DNA of 64,000 bases, from assembly GCA_942493345.1 (NCBI GenBank), contig OW818695.1:1178001-1242000 (forward strand), in the 5' to 3' direction. Made by a program: the position numbers and the translations under genes. Below the pieces are notes generated by a model. The model was not told the origin of the DNA. It saw nothing but the letters and a program-made list of their open reading frames with translations, and did not search any database. Below are positions 33,597-42,714 of this stretch, one piece after another (within the stretch, counting starts at the first letter, position 1; each line of letters starts with the position of its first letter). The DNA is from GWE2-42-39 sp942493345. Its GTDB lineage: Bacteria > Bacteroidota > Bacteroidia > Bacteroidales > Prolixibacteraceae.

Positions 33597-35318
33597 ATGA
33601 CATTTTCAGAAACCGGTATCAAACCGGAATTGATCAGGGCCATCTCAGAGATGGGCTTTGAAGTACCTACTCCTATTCAGGAAAAAACAATACCGCATTT
33701 ATTAAATTCAAAACAGGATTTTATTGGATTGGCACAAACTGGGACCGGAAAAACGGCTGCTTTTGGTTTGCCTATCCTGCACAACACCGACATGAGCGAC
33801 CGGAATGTACAAACATTGATATTGTGCCCGACCCGCGAACTGTGTTTGCAAATTACCCGCGACCTCGAGAATTTCTCGAAATATATGCCCGCTTTTAAAA
33901 CCATTGCGGTATACGGCGGCGCTGATATCAGCAAGCAGATTAACCAGTTGAGAGGTGGCGGACAAATTGTTGTCGGCACACCCGGACGTGTAAACGATCT
34001 GCTTCGTCGTAATATTCTGAAAGTTGGCAATATCAAATGGCTGGTGCTCGACGAAGCCGACGAAATGCTGACCATGGGTTTCAAGGAAGAAATGGATGCG
34101 ATTCTGGCAAATACGCCAAAAGAAAAACAAACCTTGCTTTTCTCGGCAACCATGCCTACTGAAATTGCTGATTTGACAGATAAATACCTCAGTAGTCCTG
34201 AAAAAATTACCGTTGGAAAGAAAAACGCAGGAGCCGAAAATGTGGAACACCATTATTATGTGGTTCATGCCAGAGATAAATATGCAACACTGAAACGCAT
34301 TGCCGATAACTATCCTGATTGTTACGCTATTGTATTTTGCCGCACCCGTATGGAAACCAAGGAAGTAGCCGAAAATCTGCTCGCCGATGGTTACAATGCC
34401 GATGCTTTGCATGGCGATTTGTCGCAGGCGCAACGCGACCTTGTGATGGGCAAGTTCCGTAACAAAAACCTGCAAATGCTGGTAGCTACCGACGTGGCAG
34501 CGCGCGGTCTCGATGTGAGCGACCTCAGCCATGCCATTAATTACAGCTTGCCTGACGACCCGGAAATTTATATCCACCGGAGCGGACGTACCGGACGTGC
34601 CGGGAAAAGTGGTATTTCCGTTTCTATTCTGAACATGAAAGAAACCGGAAAAATCAGGCAAATCGAACGGCTTGCCAATAAAACTTTCGAACGCCGTATG
34701 GTTCCCGGAGGAGATGAAATCTGCGAAAAACAGTTGTTTTACCTCATCGACAAAATCGTAAATGTGGAAACCAACGAAAAACAGATCGAAAAATACCTTC
34801 CGCAGATACACGAAAAACTGGGACACCTGAGCAAAGAAGAACTGATGAAGAAATTCGTTTCGGCTGAGTTCAACCGTTTCCTCGCATATTATAAAAATGC
34901 TCCCGACCTGAATCTTCATTTTGAAGAAAAGAAGAGAAAAGAAAAAGATGGCCGTCGGTCTGCAAAAATGGTGAACATGTTTATCAATGCCGGAAAAAAA
35001 CATTATTTATCGGCAACCGGGCTTATCGGAATGATTAACGATTACACCAACCGCAAAGACATTGAGATCGGGCGCATTGACATACAGCGTAAACTTTCAT
35101 TTTTCGAAGTTGATGCCAGCTATGTAAGTCTGATTATTGAAAAACTCAACGATACGATGGTTGAAGGATTGCCGGTTCGGGTGGGAAAAGCAACCGAGAA
35201 CGCATCGGGTAACGAACGACAGGAATCGTATCGTTCGAACGACCGCAGAGGGGCAGCCCGTTATTCCGATTCAAGAAAAAGAAGACCACAAAACAGCAGG
35301 AGCCAAAGCAGATATTAA
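33597..35318 (+). CDS. DEAD-box ATP-dependent RNA helicase (DeaD/CsdA-like)
   Basis: The 573-residue protein has the nine helicase motifs in order: Q-motif region F-E-V-P-T-P-I-Q, A-Q-T-G-T-G-K-T (about 46-53), P-T-R-E-L, T-P-G-R, D-E-A-D, S-A-T, A-R-G-L-D and H-R-S-G-R-T-G-R-A-G. A DbpA-like RNA-binding domain follows (about 460-535), then an Arg/Ser/Asn-rich tail. Such proteins remodel rRNA and mRNA, especially at low temperature. The transcript probably has a structured leader of about 100 nt. Confidence 0.92.
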   Translation: MTFSETGIKPELIRAISEMGFEVPTPIQEKTIPHLLNSKQDFIGLAQTGTGKTAAFGLPILHNTDMSDRNVQTLILCPTRELCLQITRDLENFSKYMPAFKTIAVYGGADISKQINQLRGGGQIVVGTPGRVNDLLRRNILKVGNIKWLVLDEADEMLTMGFKEEMDAILANTPKEKQTLLFSATMPTEIADLTDKYLSSPEKITVGKKNAGAENVEHHYYVVHARDKYATLKRIADNYPDCYAIVFCRTRMETKEVAENLLADGYNADALHGDLSQAQRDLVMGKFRNKNLQMLVATDVAARGLDVSDLSHAINYSLPDDPEIYIHRSGRTGRAGKSGISVSILNMKETGKIRQIERLANKTFERRMVPGGDEICEKQLFYLIDKIVNVETNEKQIEKYLPQIHEKLGHLSKEELMKKFVSAEFNRFLAYYKNAPDLNLHFEEKKRKEKDGRRSAKMVNMFINAGKKHYLSATGLIGMINDYTNRKDIEIGRIDIQRKLSFFEVDASYVSLIIEKLNDTMVEGLPVRVGKATENASGNERQESYRSNDRRGAARYSDSRKRRPQNSRSQSRY

Positions 35319-35368
35319 AAAATATCGAATTCAATTTTCAATATTGAATATCAAATACGAAATAAGAA

Positions 35369-35404
35369 AAGGCAGGAGAAACATGGTTTTCCCTGCCTTT
35401 TTTT
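35369..35404 (+). terminator. Terminator after the DEAD-box helicase
   Basis: AAGGCAGGAGAAAC (35369-35382) pairs with GTTTTCCCTGCCTT (35386-35399) around a 3-nt loop, with one mismatch and one G-U pair. The stem runs into T residues to 35404. It separates the helicase from the PlsC-like gene, which starts 30 nt later. Confidence 0.85.
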
Positions 35405-35434
35405 GTTTCTTTGAAAATCAGAAAAACACAGAAA

Positions 35435-36172
35435 ATGAAGAAAATATTATCCTACCTGATTTCTCCGATCCACATGTTTCTGTTTGCTTTATTATTGGTG
35501 ATATTTCATCCAATACAGGTAATTACCCGATGGATTTGGGGTTATCCGGTGCGCAAAAAATCAGTCGACATCCTGAACCTGATGCTGATCCGCATTCTTC
35601 ATATTCTGGGAACTCGGATTTCTTTCCTGGGGTTTGAAAAACTGCCGCAGGGACGGCCGCTGATTATTGTTTCGAACCATCAATGTACCTACGATATTCC
35701 GCCCATTGTGTGGGGCTTCCGGAAACATCACCCGAAATTTATCTCGAAAATCGAATTATCGAAGGGAATACCCAGTATCTCATACAACCTGAGGCACGGT
35801 GGTTCGGCTTTGATCGACCGCAAAAACAAGGGACAGGCCATCAAGGAAATCATCAAATTGGGCCGGCACATCGAAGAAAACAACTATGCAGCAAGTATTT
35901 TCCCGGAAGGAACCCGCAGTAAAGACGGGCAGGTGAAAAAGTTTCAGGAAGGAGGGATTCACACCTTGCTGAAAGTCGCGCCATCGTCGATTATTGTCCC
36001 GTTTGTAATCGACGGCAATAGCGAACTGATGAAATATGGCTATTATCCGTTTACGTTTGGAGTTCATTTGAAATACATCGTTCTCGACCCGATTGAGCCG
36101 AACGGATACACCGCAGCAGAAATTGCCGAGATGTGCGAAATGCGGATCAAAAAGGAACTTGGACAGGCGTAG
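35435..36172 (+). CDS. plsC: 1-acyl-sn-glycerol-3-phosphate acyltransferase (PlsC-like)
   Basis: The 245-residue membrane acyltransferase has an N-terminal hydrophobic helix (about 9-27), HX4D in N-H-Q-C-T-Y-D (about 76-82) and F-P-E-G-T-R-S near 148-154. It adds the second acyl chain to lysophosphatidic acid, giving phosphatidic acid. ATG 35435 is preferred over the in-frame 35411 because the product then begins K-K-I-L-S-Y-L. It has the canonical F-P-E-G-T-R block that the GlsA-like protein at 6.3 kb lacks. Confidence 0.9.
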   Translation: MKKILSYLISPIHMFLFALLLVIFHPIQVITRWIWGYPVRKKSVDILNLMLIRILHILGTRISFLGFEKLPQGRPLIIVSNHQCTYDIPPIVWGFRKHHPKFISKIELSKGIPSISYNLRHGGSALIDRKNKGQAIKEIIKLGRHIEENNYAASIFPEGTRSKDGQVKKFQEGGIHTLLKVAPSSIIVPFVIDGNSELMKYGYYPFTFGVHLKYIVLDPIEPNGYTAAEIAEMCEMRIKKELGQA

Positions 36173-36453
36173 ATTGTTGAAAATCCTTTATAATTATCCC
36201 CAAAACTGTAAAACTAGTATGTTTTGTACCGAGCGAAGAATACAAAATCGCACGATAGAAATTTATAATACGCAATTTAGACTTATTCTACTTGATTTTC
36301 ACGGAACCTTCCTGATGCAAACAAAACAGTCGTTTTCAAACATTCTTGCCCGGGCAGTTATGTCTTCCAGAAAAACTATCTTTGTTTATCACAGGTGATA
36401 ATCACCAATTGGTTTTTCATGAAATCAATAAATTAACCATCAATACGAATCTC

Positions 36454-37749
36454 ATGAAACAGTTTTTCTCTCTTCTAGCGTTGATCATTCTTTTTCAATT
36501 TCAGACATTTGCACAATCATTTATTGAAACAAACCCGGAAAACGTTGGGTTTTCATCCGAAAAACTAAAGTTGGTTGATGATCTGGCAAATCAATATGTC
36601 AGCGAAGGAAAAATACCGGGTGGAGTAATTCTGGTTGCCCGAAAAGGCAAAATTGTGTATTACAAAAACTTTGGCTACCGCGATATTTCGAAAAGTGAAA
36701 AAGCACAGAAAGATGATATTTTCAGGATCGCATCGATGAGCAAGGCTATAACAACCGTGGGTATTATGCAGCTTTTCGAGCGTGGGCTAATTGGCCTCGA
36801 CGAGCCGGTTCACAAATATATTCCTGCTTTCAAACAAACAAGGGTACTCGAAAGTTTCAATTCTTCTGATTCGAGTTATACTACTGTTCCTGTAAAATCG
36901 CCAATTACAATTCGCCAATTGCTTACCCATACTTCCGGAATTCCTTATTCTGATTATAAAGAAAATAACCTGAATGTTATCTTTCAAAAATTCGGATTAA
37001 CTCAGGTTGGACTTTCACATGCCAGCCTGACCACTGAAGAATTTATCAACCAGTTGGCAAAAGTGCCACTCGCTTTTCAGCCCGGCGAACGCTATCAGTA
37101 CGGGCTTAACATGGATGTTCTGGGCCGTGTCATTGAAGTAGTTTCAGGAATGAAGCTGAGCGATTATTTCCGCAAAAACATTTTCGACCCACTGGGCATG
37201 AACGACACCTGGTTTTATCTTCCGAAGGAAAAACAGAACCGGTTGTACCCGGTATTTTCGCACACCGACGATGGACTCGTACAGGCTACTGAAAGCGGAA
37301 TGATTGAATTTCTCAACTACCCGAAACAGGCAGATAACAATCATTACGCCGGAGGCGGCGGCCTGTCATCAACGGCAATGGATTATGCCCGTTTTATTCA
37401 GGCTTTGCTGAACAACGGGCAACTGGATGACAAACGTATTCTGGCACGTAAAACCATCGAAGTGATGACTGCCGACCAAATGGTTGCCCTCAATAAAGAA
37501 AGAAAAGGGTTCAGTACTATTCCGGGGAATACGTATTGCCTCGGGTTTAGCCTGATAACTGAACAGGCCAAAGGAATGAACTCGAAATCGGTAGGAACTT
37601 ACGAATGGGGTGGTTATTTCAGTACCAAGTTTTTTATCGATCCGCAGGAAGAACTGATTTTTGTTGGAATGACTCAGGTCGCACCCAACCATCACGGCTA
37701 TTTCTGGGATCGGATTTCGACCCTTATTTATAGTGCTATTGAAGATTAA
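36454..37749 (+). CDS. Secreted serine hydrolase, class C beta-lactamase family (PBP4*/EstB-like)
   Basis: The 431-residue protein has a signal peptide (F-F-S-L-L-A-L-I-I-L-F-Q-F-Q-T-F-A-Q). The catalytic SxxK is in R-I-A-S-M-S-K-A, there is a Y-Q-Y-G-L-N segment at the Y-x-N position, and an H-Y-A-G-G-G-G block replaces K-T-G. This is the beta-lactamase-like esterase/D-aminopeptidase group rather than a resistance AmpC. The start is set by the signal peptide at 36454. TATCTTTG at 36377-36384 may be its -7 box. The substrate is unknown. Confidence 0.87.
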   Translation: MKQFFSLLALIILFQFQTFAQSFIETNPENVGFSSEKLKLVDDLANQYVSEGKIPGGVILVARKGKIVYYKNFGYRDISKSEKAQKDDIFRIASMSKAITTVGIMQLFERGLIGLDEPVHKYIPAFKQTRVLESFNSSDSSYTTVPVKSPITIRQLLTHTSGIPYSDYKENNLNVIFQKFGLTQVGLSHASLTTEEFINQLAKVPLAFQPGERYQYGLNMDVLGRVIEVVSGMKLSDYFRKNIFDPLGMNDTWFYLPKEKQNRLYPVFSHTDDGLVQATESGMIEFLNYPKQADNNHYAGGGGLSSTAMDYARFIQALLNNGQLDDKRILARKTIEVMTADQMVALNKERKGFSTIPGNTYCLGFSLITEQAKGMNSKSVGTYEWGGYFSTKFFIDPQEELIFVGMTQVAPNHHGYFWDRISTLIYSAIED

Positions 37750-37808
37750 CGCCCAATAGAACAGTTCTCATCCGGTAAAACTTCATACCTTTAAATAAAA
37801 GCAAAAGG

Positions 37809-38816
37809 ATGAAAGAGGCCTTGTTTTATACTTCGCAGCACGATGTTGTACATTGTCAGCTTTGTCCGAAGGTTTGTAAAATAGACCCGGGCAATGCCGG
37901 TAATTGTTTTGTGCGCGAAAACCGCGATGGAAAACTTTATACTGCTATCTACAACCAGGTTTCTGCCATTCATATCGATCCCATTGAGAAAAAGCCTCTT
38001 TTTCACTTCCATCCGGGTAAACAAATTCTGTCGGTCGGGGGAATCGGGTGCAATCTGCATTGCAGTTTCTGCCAGAATTACAGCATTTCGCAATGCAAGC
38101 CTGCTGACTATTTCGGGTTAAAAGACATGACGGTTGACCAAATTGTGGAACAGGCTTCCCGCATTGAAAACAACATCGGGATTGCCTACACGTACAACGA
38201 ACCATTCATGTTTTACGAGTTCATGCTCGACATCAGCCGCAAAGCCAGGCTGCACAACCTGAAAAACGTGGTGGTTTCCAACGGTTTTGTAAATGGCGCT
38301 CCGTTAAAAGCAATCCTTCCGTATATTGATGCATTCAATATCGACCTGAAATCGTTTAACGACAAGTTTTACCGAACGCAGGCCAAAGGCCGCCTGGCCC
38401 CGGTGCTCAAAACAATCGAAACCATTGCAGCAAGCGGAACCCATCTTGAAATTACTTTTCTGATAATACCCGGTGTCAACGACGATATTCAGGAATTCGA
38501 GGCCATGCTTTCATGGATTTACGACCATCTCGGGGAAAATGTGCCGTTGCATCTTTCCCGCTATTTCCCTCAATATAAAATGAGTCAACCGGCTACGCCC
38601 GAAGAGACTTTGATCCGGTTTTACCGGCTGGTCCGCAAAAAGATCAATCATGTTTTTCTCGGAAATGTTTATACGCTCGACAAAGCCAATACCTATTGCC
38701 CGCATTGCGGATACGAAGTAATCAGCAGGAACCGGTATCAGGTAAAATCCGACGGGCTTAGCGAAACTGGCGCTTGCCTGAATTGCGGGGGGCCATTGCC
38801 GGGAATTATCCTCTGA
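37809..38816 (+). CDS. amrS: AmmeMemoRadiSam-system radical SAM enzyme AmrS
   Basis: The 335-residue radical-SAM protein has its cluster cysteines in G-C-N-L-H-C-S-F-C-Q-N-Y (about 78-89). Four further cysteines lie in an N-terminal C-Q-L-C-P-K-V-C block, and a C-terminal pair of CxxC (C-P-H-C, C-L-N-C) resembles a rubredoxin-like end. It belongs to the AmrS/PflA-like group. The Memo and AMMECR1 partner proteins are often encoded nearby, but neither is present in this window. The reaction is unknown in the family. Confidence 0.85.
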   Translation: MKEALFYTSQHDVVHCQLCPKVCKIDPGNAGNCFVRENRDGKLYTAIYNQVSAIHIDPIEKKPLFHFHPGKQILSVGGIGCNLHCSFCQNYSISQCKPADYFGLKDMTVDQIVEQASRIENNIGIAYTYNEPFMFYEFMLDISRKARLHNLKNVVVSNGFVNGAPLKAILPYIDAFNIDLKSFNDKFYRTQAKGRLAPVLKTIETIAASGTHLEITFLIIPGVNDDIQEFEAMLSWIYDHLGENVPLHLSRYFPQYKMSQPATPEETLIRFYRLVRKKINHVFLGNVYTLDKANTYCPHCGYEVISRNRYQVKSDGLSETGACLNCGGPLPGIIL

Positions 38817-38865
38817 TGAGGTGCTTATAGTTTGAATAAATTTTTAATCGCATTGCACCAAAACG

Positions 38866-38891
38866 AAAAGGCCCCATCTTTCGACAGGGCC
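38866..38891 (-). terminator. Terminator after ilvC
   Basis: On the minus strand, GGCCCTGTC-GAAA-GATGGGGCC (38870-38891) forms a 9-bp stem with two G-U pairs and a GNRA-type tetraloop, followed by UUUU (38866-38869). It lies between the convergent ilvC and amrS genes. Confidence 0.78.
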
Positions 38892-38954
38892 ATCTTGATA
38901 ACACAAAAAGTCTTTATATATTTTTAGCAATTCAGCAATCTGACAATTCAACAA

Positions 38955-40430
38955 TTAAATAATCGCTTTCATTGCGTCCATTGCTTCGCGTAATTCGGCG
39001 CCCACAATTTCCACTTCGTGGAAACGGATTTCTTCGTTGATGGCAATCAATTCCTTGTTGTCGACATGGTTGCTTTTGCCTTCGTTGAAGTTTTTACCAA
39101 TCACATTGGTGTCGATTTTGCTCATGAAACCAGCCAATAACGGACGGCACGCATGATCGAACAGGTAACATCCGTATTCTGCAGTATCGGAAATAACACG
39201 GTTCATTTCGTACAGTTTTTTACGGGCAATGGTGTTGGCGATCAGCGGGGTTTCGTGCAGCGATTCGTAGTAAGCCGATTCTTCTTTGATTCCTGATTCA
39301 GTCATTACTTCAAAAGCCAGTTCAACACCGGCTTTGATGAAAGCAACCATCAGTGTACCGTTGTCGAAATATTCCTGTTCGCTGATTTCCATGTCGCCGG
39401 CAGGAGTTTTTTCGAATGCCGTTTCGGCAGTGGCCGCACGCCAGGTAAGCAGGTCTTTGTCGCCGGCGGCCCAGTCTTTCATCATGGTTGATGAAAATTC
39501 ACCGCTCATAATGTTGTCCATATGTTTTTCGTACAAGGGACGCATGATGGTTTTCAGTTCTTCTGCTAATTTGAAGGCTTCAATTTTTGCCGGGTTCGAC
39601 AAACGGTCCATCATGTGGGTGATACCGCCCAGTTTCAACGCTTCGGTCGTTACCTCCCATCCGTATTGGATGAATTTGGAAGCGTAGTTTGGATTAATTC
39701 CTTTTTCAATCATTTTGTTGAACATCAGGATTGAAGCTGTCTGCAACACCCCGCAAAGGATGGTTTGTTCGCCCATCAGGTCGGATTTTACTTCAGCAAC
39801 AAACGACGAACGTAAAACACCGGCTTTGTCACCACCCGTTGCAACACAGTATGCTTTTGCAATTTCCCAGCCGTCGCCGTTCGGGTTGTTTTCGCGGTGA
39901 ACAGCAAGCAAGGTAGGCACACCAAACCCGCGAAGGAATTCGGCGCGAACTTCTGATGCAGGTGATTTTGGAGCCACCATGATAACGGTGATGTCGGGAC
40001 GGATTTGGATGCCTTCTTCAACGATGTTGAACCCGTGTGAATACGAAAGGCAAGCGCCTTTTTTCATCAACGGCATGGCTACATTTACAACAGAAGTGTG
40101 GTATTTGTCAGGAGTCAGGTTCAAAACCAGGTCAGCCTGAGGAATCATTTGTTCAAACGTGCCCACCGGGAACCCGCTGTTGAACGCGTTCTGATATGAA
40201 ATCTGTTTCTCGGTGATTTCTATTTCGCGCAATGCATACGAAATATCCAACCCGCTGTCGCGCATGTTCAGGCCCTGTGCAAAGCCTTGCGCGCCGCAAC
40301 CAAGGACAACAACTTTTTTACCAATCAGTTTTTTTACGCCGTCGGTGAATTCCGACTGATCCATAAAATCACATTTTCCAAGCTCTTCGAATTGGAGTCT
40401 CAAAGGAAGTGTGTTAAAATAATTTGCCAT
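38955..40430 (-). CDS. ilvC: Ketol-acid reductoisomerase IlvC (class II)
   Basis: The 491-residue enzyme is the same length as E. coli IlvC, the long class II form. It has an NADPH-binding Rossmann loop (V-V-L-G-C-G-A-Q-G-F-A-Q-G, about 36-48) and duplicated knotted C-terminal domains. It converts acetolactate or acetohydroxybutyrate to the dihydroxy acids of valine, leucine and isoleucine synthesis. It is separated from ilvD-ilvB-ilvN by the mta cassette and the two AraC genes. No leader peptide is seen in its upstream region, so its control may differ from that of ilvD. Confidence 0.96.
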   Translation of the reverse strand: MANYFNTLPLRLQFEELGKCDFMDQSEFTDGVKKLIGKKVVVLGCGAQGFAQGLNMRDSGLDISYALREIEITEKQISYQNAFNSGFPVGTFEQMIPQADLVLNLTPDKYHTSVVNVAMPLMKKGACLSYSHGFNIVEEGIQIRPDITVIMVAPKSPASEVRAEFLRGFGVPTLLAVHRENNPNGDGWEIAKAYCVATGGDKAGVLRSSFVAEVKSDLMGEQTILCGVLQTASILMFNKMIEKGINPNYASKFIQYGWEVTTEALKLGGITHMMDRLSNPAKIEAFKLAEELKTIMRPLYEKHMDNIMSGEFSSTMMKDWAAGDKDLLTWRAATAETAFEKTPAGDMEISEQEYFDNGTLMVAFIKAGVELAFEVMTESGIKEESAYYESLHETPLIANTIARKKLYEMNRVISDTAEYGCYLFDHACRPLLAGFMSKIDTNVIGKNFNEGKSNHVDNKELIAINEEIRFHEVEIVGAELREAMDAMKAII

Positions 40431-40631
40431 AATTGTACGATTTTATTATGAGTTAATTCATTGCTGAAGATTCAGAATACAAAGCAAAAAAATAAAAATC
40501 AGAAAGCCGAGTAAAAAAGAATGAAAGTTAGGTAATTTTCAATGGTTTTCGTTTTATTGAATCGATTTTTAAAAATAATCAACTTAAATACCAGTTATTT
40601 ATACCATCTGACACGATGGTAATTTTTATCA

Positions 40632-41522
40632 TCAACGCAACGATTCAGTCCGGTACTGAAGGGGCAATTTCCCGGTTTCCCGTTTGAAAAATTTCGAGAA
40701 ATACGATTGGTCGTAGAAGTTCAGTTGGCTTGCTATTTCGGAAACCGTCAGGTTGGTATGCACCAGCAACCGTTTAATTTCAAGTATCTGCTTGGCCTTG
40801 ATAATCTGTGTCGATGTTTTACCGGTCAGTTTTTTCAGCATTTGGGTCAGGTGGTTTGGGCTGACCGAAAGCATTTCGGCATATTGGTTCAGGCTGAGGT
40901 TTTGCTGGTGTTTTTCTTCAACCAGGCTGTAAAACCGTTTCACCAGAATATGCCCTTTCCCTTTGTTCCCTGATGTTTCAATGGTTTGATAGCGGGCGGC
41001 GCAGGTCGTTAATATCAGGTCGAGAATGGAACGGAGCAGTTCAATGGCGTGGGCAGCGCCGCGTGTTTCCAATTCGGAAATTCCCTGTACAAATAGCTTT
41101 TCAAGAAAAGCAACATCGTTGCTGTCCTTCAGAATTAGCGGGGGATTGTCCTGTTGTAAGGTGAAAAAGAAGGGAAATTCAATCAGCGTGTTTTGATTGC
41201 TCCGGTTGATCAGGTAAAAATCGGAAGTAAAAATGAAAATGAACCCTTCAATGTCGTTCGAAAATTCGAGTTTGTGTGCCTGTCCCGGCGACATGAAAAA
41301 TACGCAGGGCGGCTTTATTTCGTATTTATTTCCGTCGATTACATGAAAACCGGACCCTTTCATCAGGTACAGAATCTCGAAAAAATCGTGGCGGTGCGGG
41401 TATTTCACGCTGAAATGCCTTTTCGCATCGAACACCTCCACCTGAAACTGCTGGCTTTTCCGCTCCGGCGAACTAAAATTGTGGAGGCTGTAAACCGGCA
41501 AATATTCCGTGCTTTTTTTCAT
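40632..41522 (-). CDS. AraC-family transcriptional regulator (cupin + HTH)
   Basis: The 296-residue regulator has an N-terminal cupin-like sensing domain (about 25-110; Y-P-H-R-H-D-F-F-E-I-L-Y-L-M-K-G-S-G-F) and a C-terminal double helix-turn-helix (about 195-290; L-S-V-S-P-N-H-L-T-Q-M-L-K-K-L-T-G-K, then F-Y-D-Q-S-Y-F-S-K-F-F-K-R-E-T-G). It lies 180 nt from the second AraC gene, same strand. The ligand is unknown. It may control the mta cassette, ilvC, or a distant locus. Confidence 0.88.
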   Translation of the reverse strand: MKKSTEYLPVYSLHNFSSPERKSQQFQVEVFDAKRHFSVKYPHRHDFFEILYLMKGSGFHVIDGNKYEIKPPCVFFMSPGQAHKLEFSNDIEGFIFIFTSDFYLINRSNQNTLIEFPFFFTLQQDNPPLILKDSNDVAFLEKLFVQGISELETRGAAHAIELLRSILDLILTTCAARYQTIETSGNKGKGHILVKRFYSLVEEKHQQNLSLNQYAEMLSVSPNHLTQMLKKLTGKTSTQIIKAKQILEIKRLLVHTNLTVSEIASQLNFYDQSYFSKFFKRETGKLPLQYRTESLR

Positions 41523-41702
41523 CCAAACAAATTTTTAAGTTTCTGATTTTTGTTGGTTCATGTTTATCTATCTTATCAAAATACTCCACCGGATGGAACT
41601 CACATGCAGTTTGTTCATTTTGTGTTTGTGCTTTTTGCAAGCATGTTCGTTTCATGAAAAATTCAGATGTTTTTGAAACATGCAATTTAGTAAACAATCA
41701 GG

Positions 41703-42572
41703 TCAAATAAAACCTTTGAATTGTTTCCGGTACTGCAAAGGCGTTCGTCCTGTGAATTTTCGGAATTGTTTATTGAAGTGACTGAGGTTATAAAAGCCGC
41801 TATCGAGACTAACATCGAGAACACTAAGTTTTTCATCCATCAGTAATTTACAGGCAAAATCTATTTTAATTTTATTAAGATATTCGAAAATGGTCATTCC
41901 TACATTGACCCGAAAAAAACGACATAGCGAACCTTCAGCCATGTTGACCATGTTGGCAATCTTCTTCAGGTTAATTTCTTCCCGGTAATTGTTCATCAGG
42001 TATTCATGAATGTCGAAAATCCGTTTATTCCCGGTTTTAAAACGTTTTTGTAAATAATCTTCGCTGGCCAGAAAAATATTCGAATTGCTTCTTCCAATGA
42101 TGTCCAGCATTTTATACAGGTTCAACATCCTTTCGATATGATTTAAGTAGGGTAACTGAAGCATGATACGACTCACCTCATTTAGCGTATCGTCCACAAT
42201 TTGAATTCCCCGCTCAGAAAATTCCAACGCTTTTTGCACAAATTGAAATTCAGGAAGAGCAAACAGTCCCGATGGTAATATGTTGATTGTAAAACGCAAA
42301 TAAACCATTTCCAGCGTTCTGCCCGAAGGTGTCAGGGTGTTTTTATCGGGAATCCAGACATGAGGAAGCCGTTCGCCGATAAAGACCATGTCTCCGGGCT
42401 GAAAATCTTCTATCGAATCAGCAACAATCCGCTTTCCTGAACCTTCGGTAATAAAACTGATTTCGAAACTATTGTGATAATGCCAGGTGCTTTTTTCAAG
42501 ATTATCCTGAAATACACCGATAAAGAAAGATTCTCCTTCGTTTAAAACAATTTTCTCAAAAAGAGCAGACAT
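41703..42572 (-). CDS. AraC-family transcriptional regulator, divergent from the mta operon
   Basis: The 289-residue regulator has an N-terminal cupin (W-H-Y-H-N-S-F-E-I-S-F-I-T-E-G-S-G-K-R, about 30-48) and a C-terminal HTH pair ending F-N-K-Q-F-R-K-F-T-G-R-T-P-L-Q-Y-R. It is transcribed divergently from the corrinoid-protein gene with 142 nt between them, the usual layout for a local activator. An inverted repeat in that space is a candidate site. Its inducer could be methanol or another methyl donor, but nothing in the sequence shows this. Confidence 0.88.
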   Translation of the reverse strand: MSALFEKIVLNEGESFFIGVFQDNLEKSTWHYHNSFEISFITEGSGKRIVADSIEDFQPGDMVFIGERLPHVWIPDKNTLTPSGRTLEMVYLRFTINILPSGLFALPEFQFVQKALEFSERGIQIVDDTLNEVSRIMLQLPYLNHIERMLNLYKMLDIIGRSNSNIFLASEDYLQKRFKTGNKRIFDIHEYLMNNYREEINLKKIANMVNMAEGSLCRFFRVNVGMTIFEYLNKIKIDFACKLLMDEKLSVLDVSLDSGFYNLSHFNKQFRKFTGRTPLQYRKQFKGFI

Positions 42573-42603
42573 ATTGGTTTATATTGCACCTATTCGAAAG
42601 CAA

Positions 42604-42670
42604 ATATCAATATCGCATCAAAATTGGTAAAAATTGATATAGCATGAAAGAAATTCATCTGATAATTTTA
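42604..42670 (+). promoter_or_regulatory. Candidate operator/promoter of the mta operon
   Basis: An 8-bp inverted repeat ATATCAAT (42604-42611) / ATTGATAT (42633-42640) has a 21-nt spacer. A related direct repeat, ATATCGCAT / ATATAGCAT, lies 27 bp apart. TAATTTTA (42663-42670) resembles the -7 box, but no TTTG stands at the -33 position. That is what an activator-dependent promoter would look like. Assignment to the AraC protein is inferred. Confidence 0.42.
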
Positions 42671-42714
42671 CGATGGCATTAAAAACAAGTAAATCAAAAT
42701 AATAAAACCTAATA

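Noticed and set aside
36173..36453. Possible extended N-terminus of the serine hydrolase from ATG 36346
   Set aside because: The upstream in-frame codons give a non-signal, non-conserved sequence; a clean signal peptide starts at 36454.
40603..40620. Palindrome ACCATC-N6-GATGGT between ilvC and the first AraC gene, considered as a terminator or riboswitch piece
   Set aside because: Only 6 bp, with no T-run on the minus strand; it is too short to call without support.
42573..42714. Cobalamin riboswitch upstream of the corrinoid-protein gene
   Set aside because: The space is only 142 nt and no B12-box-like conserved segment or multi-arm fold was seen.
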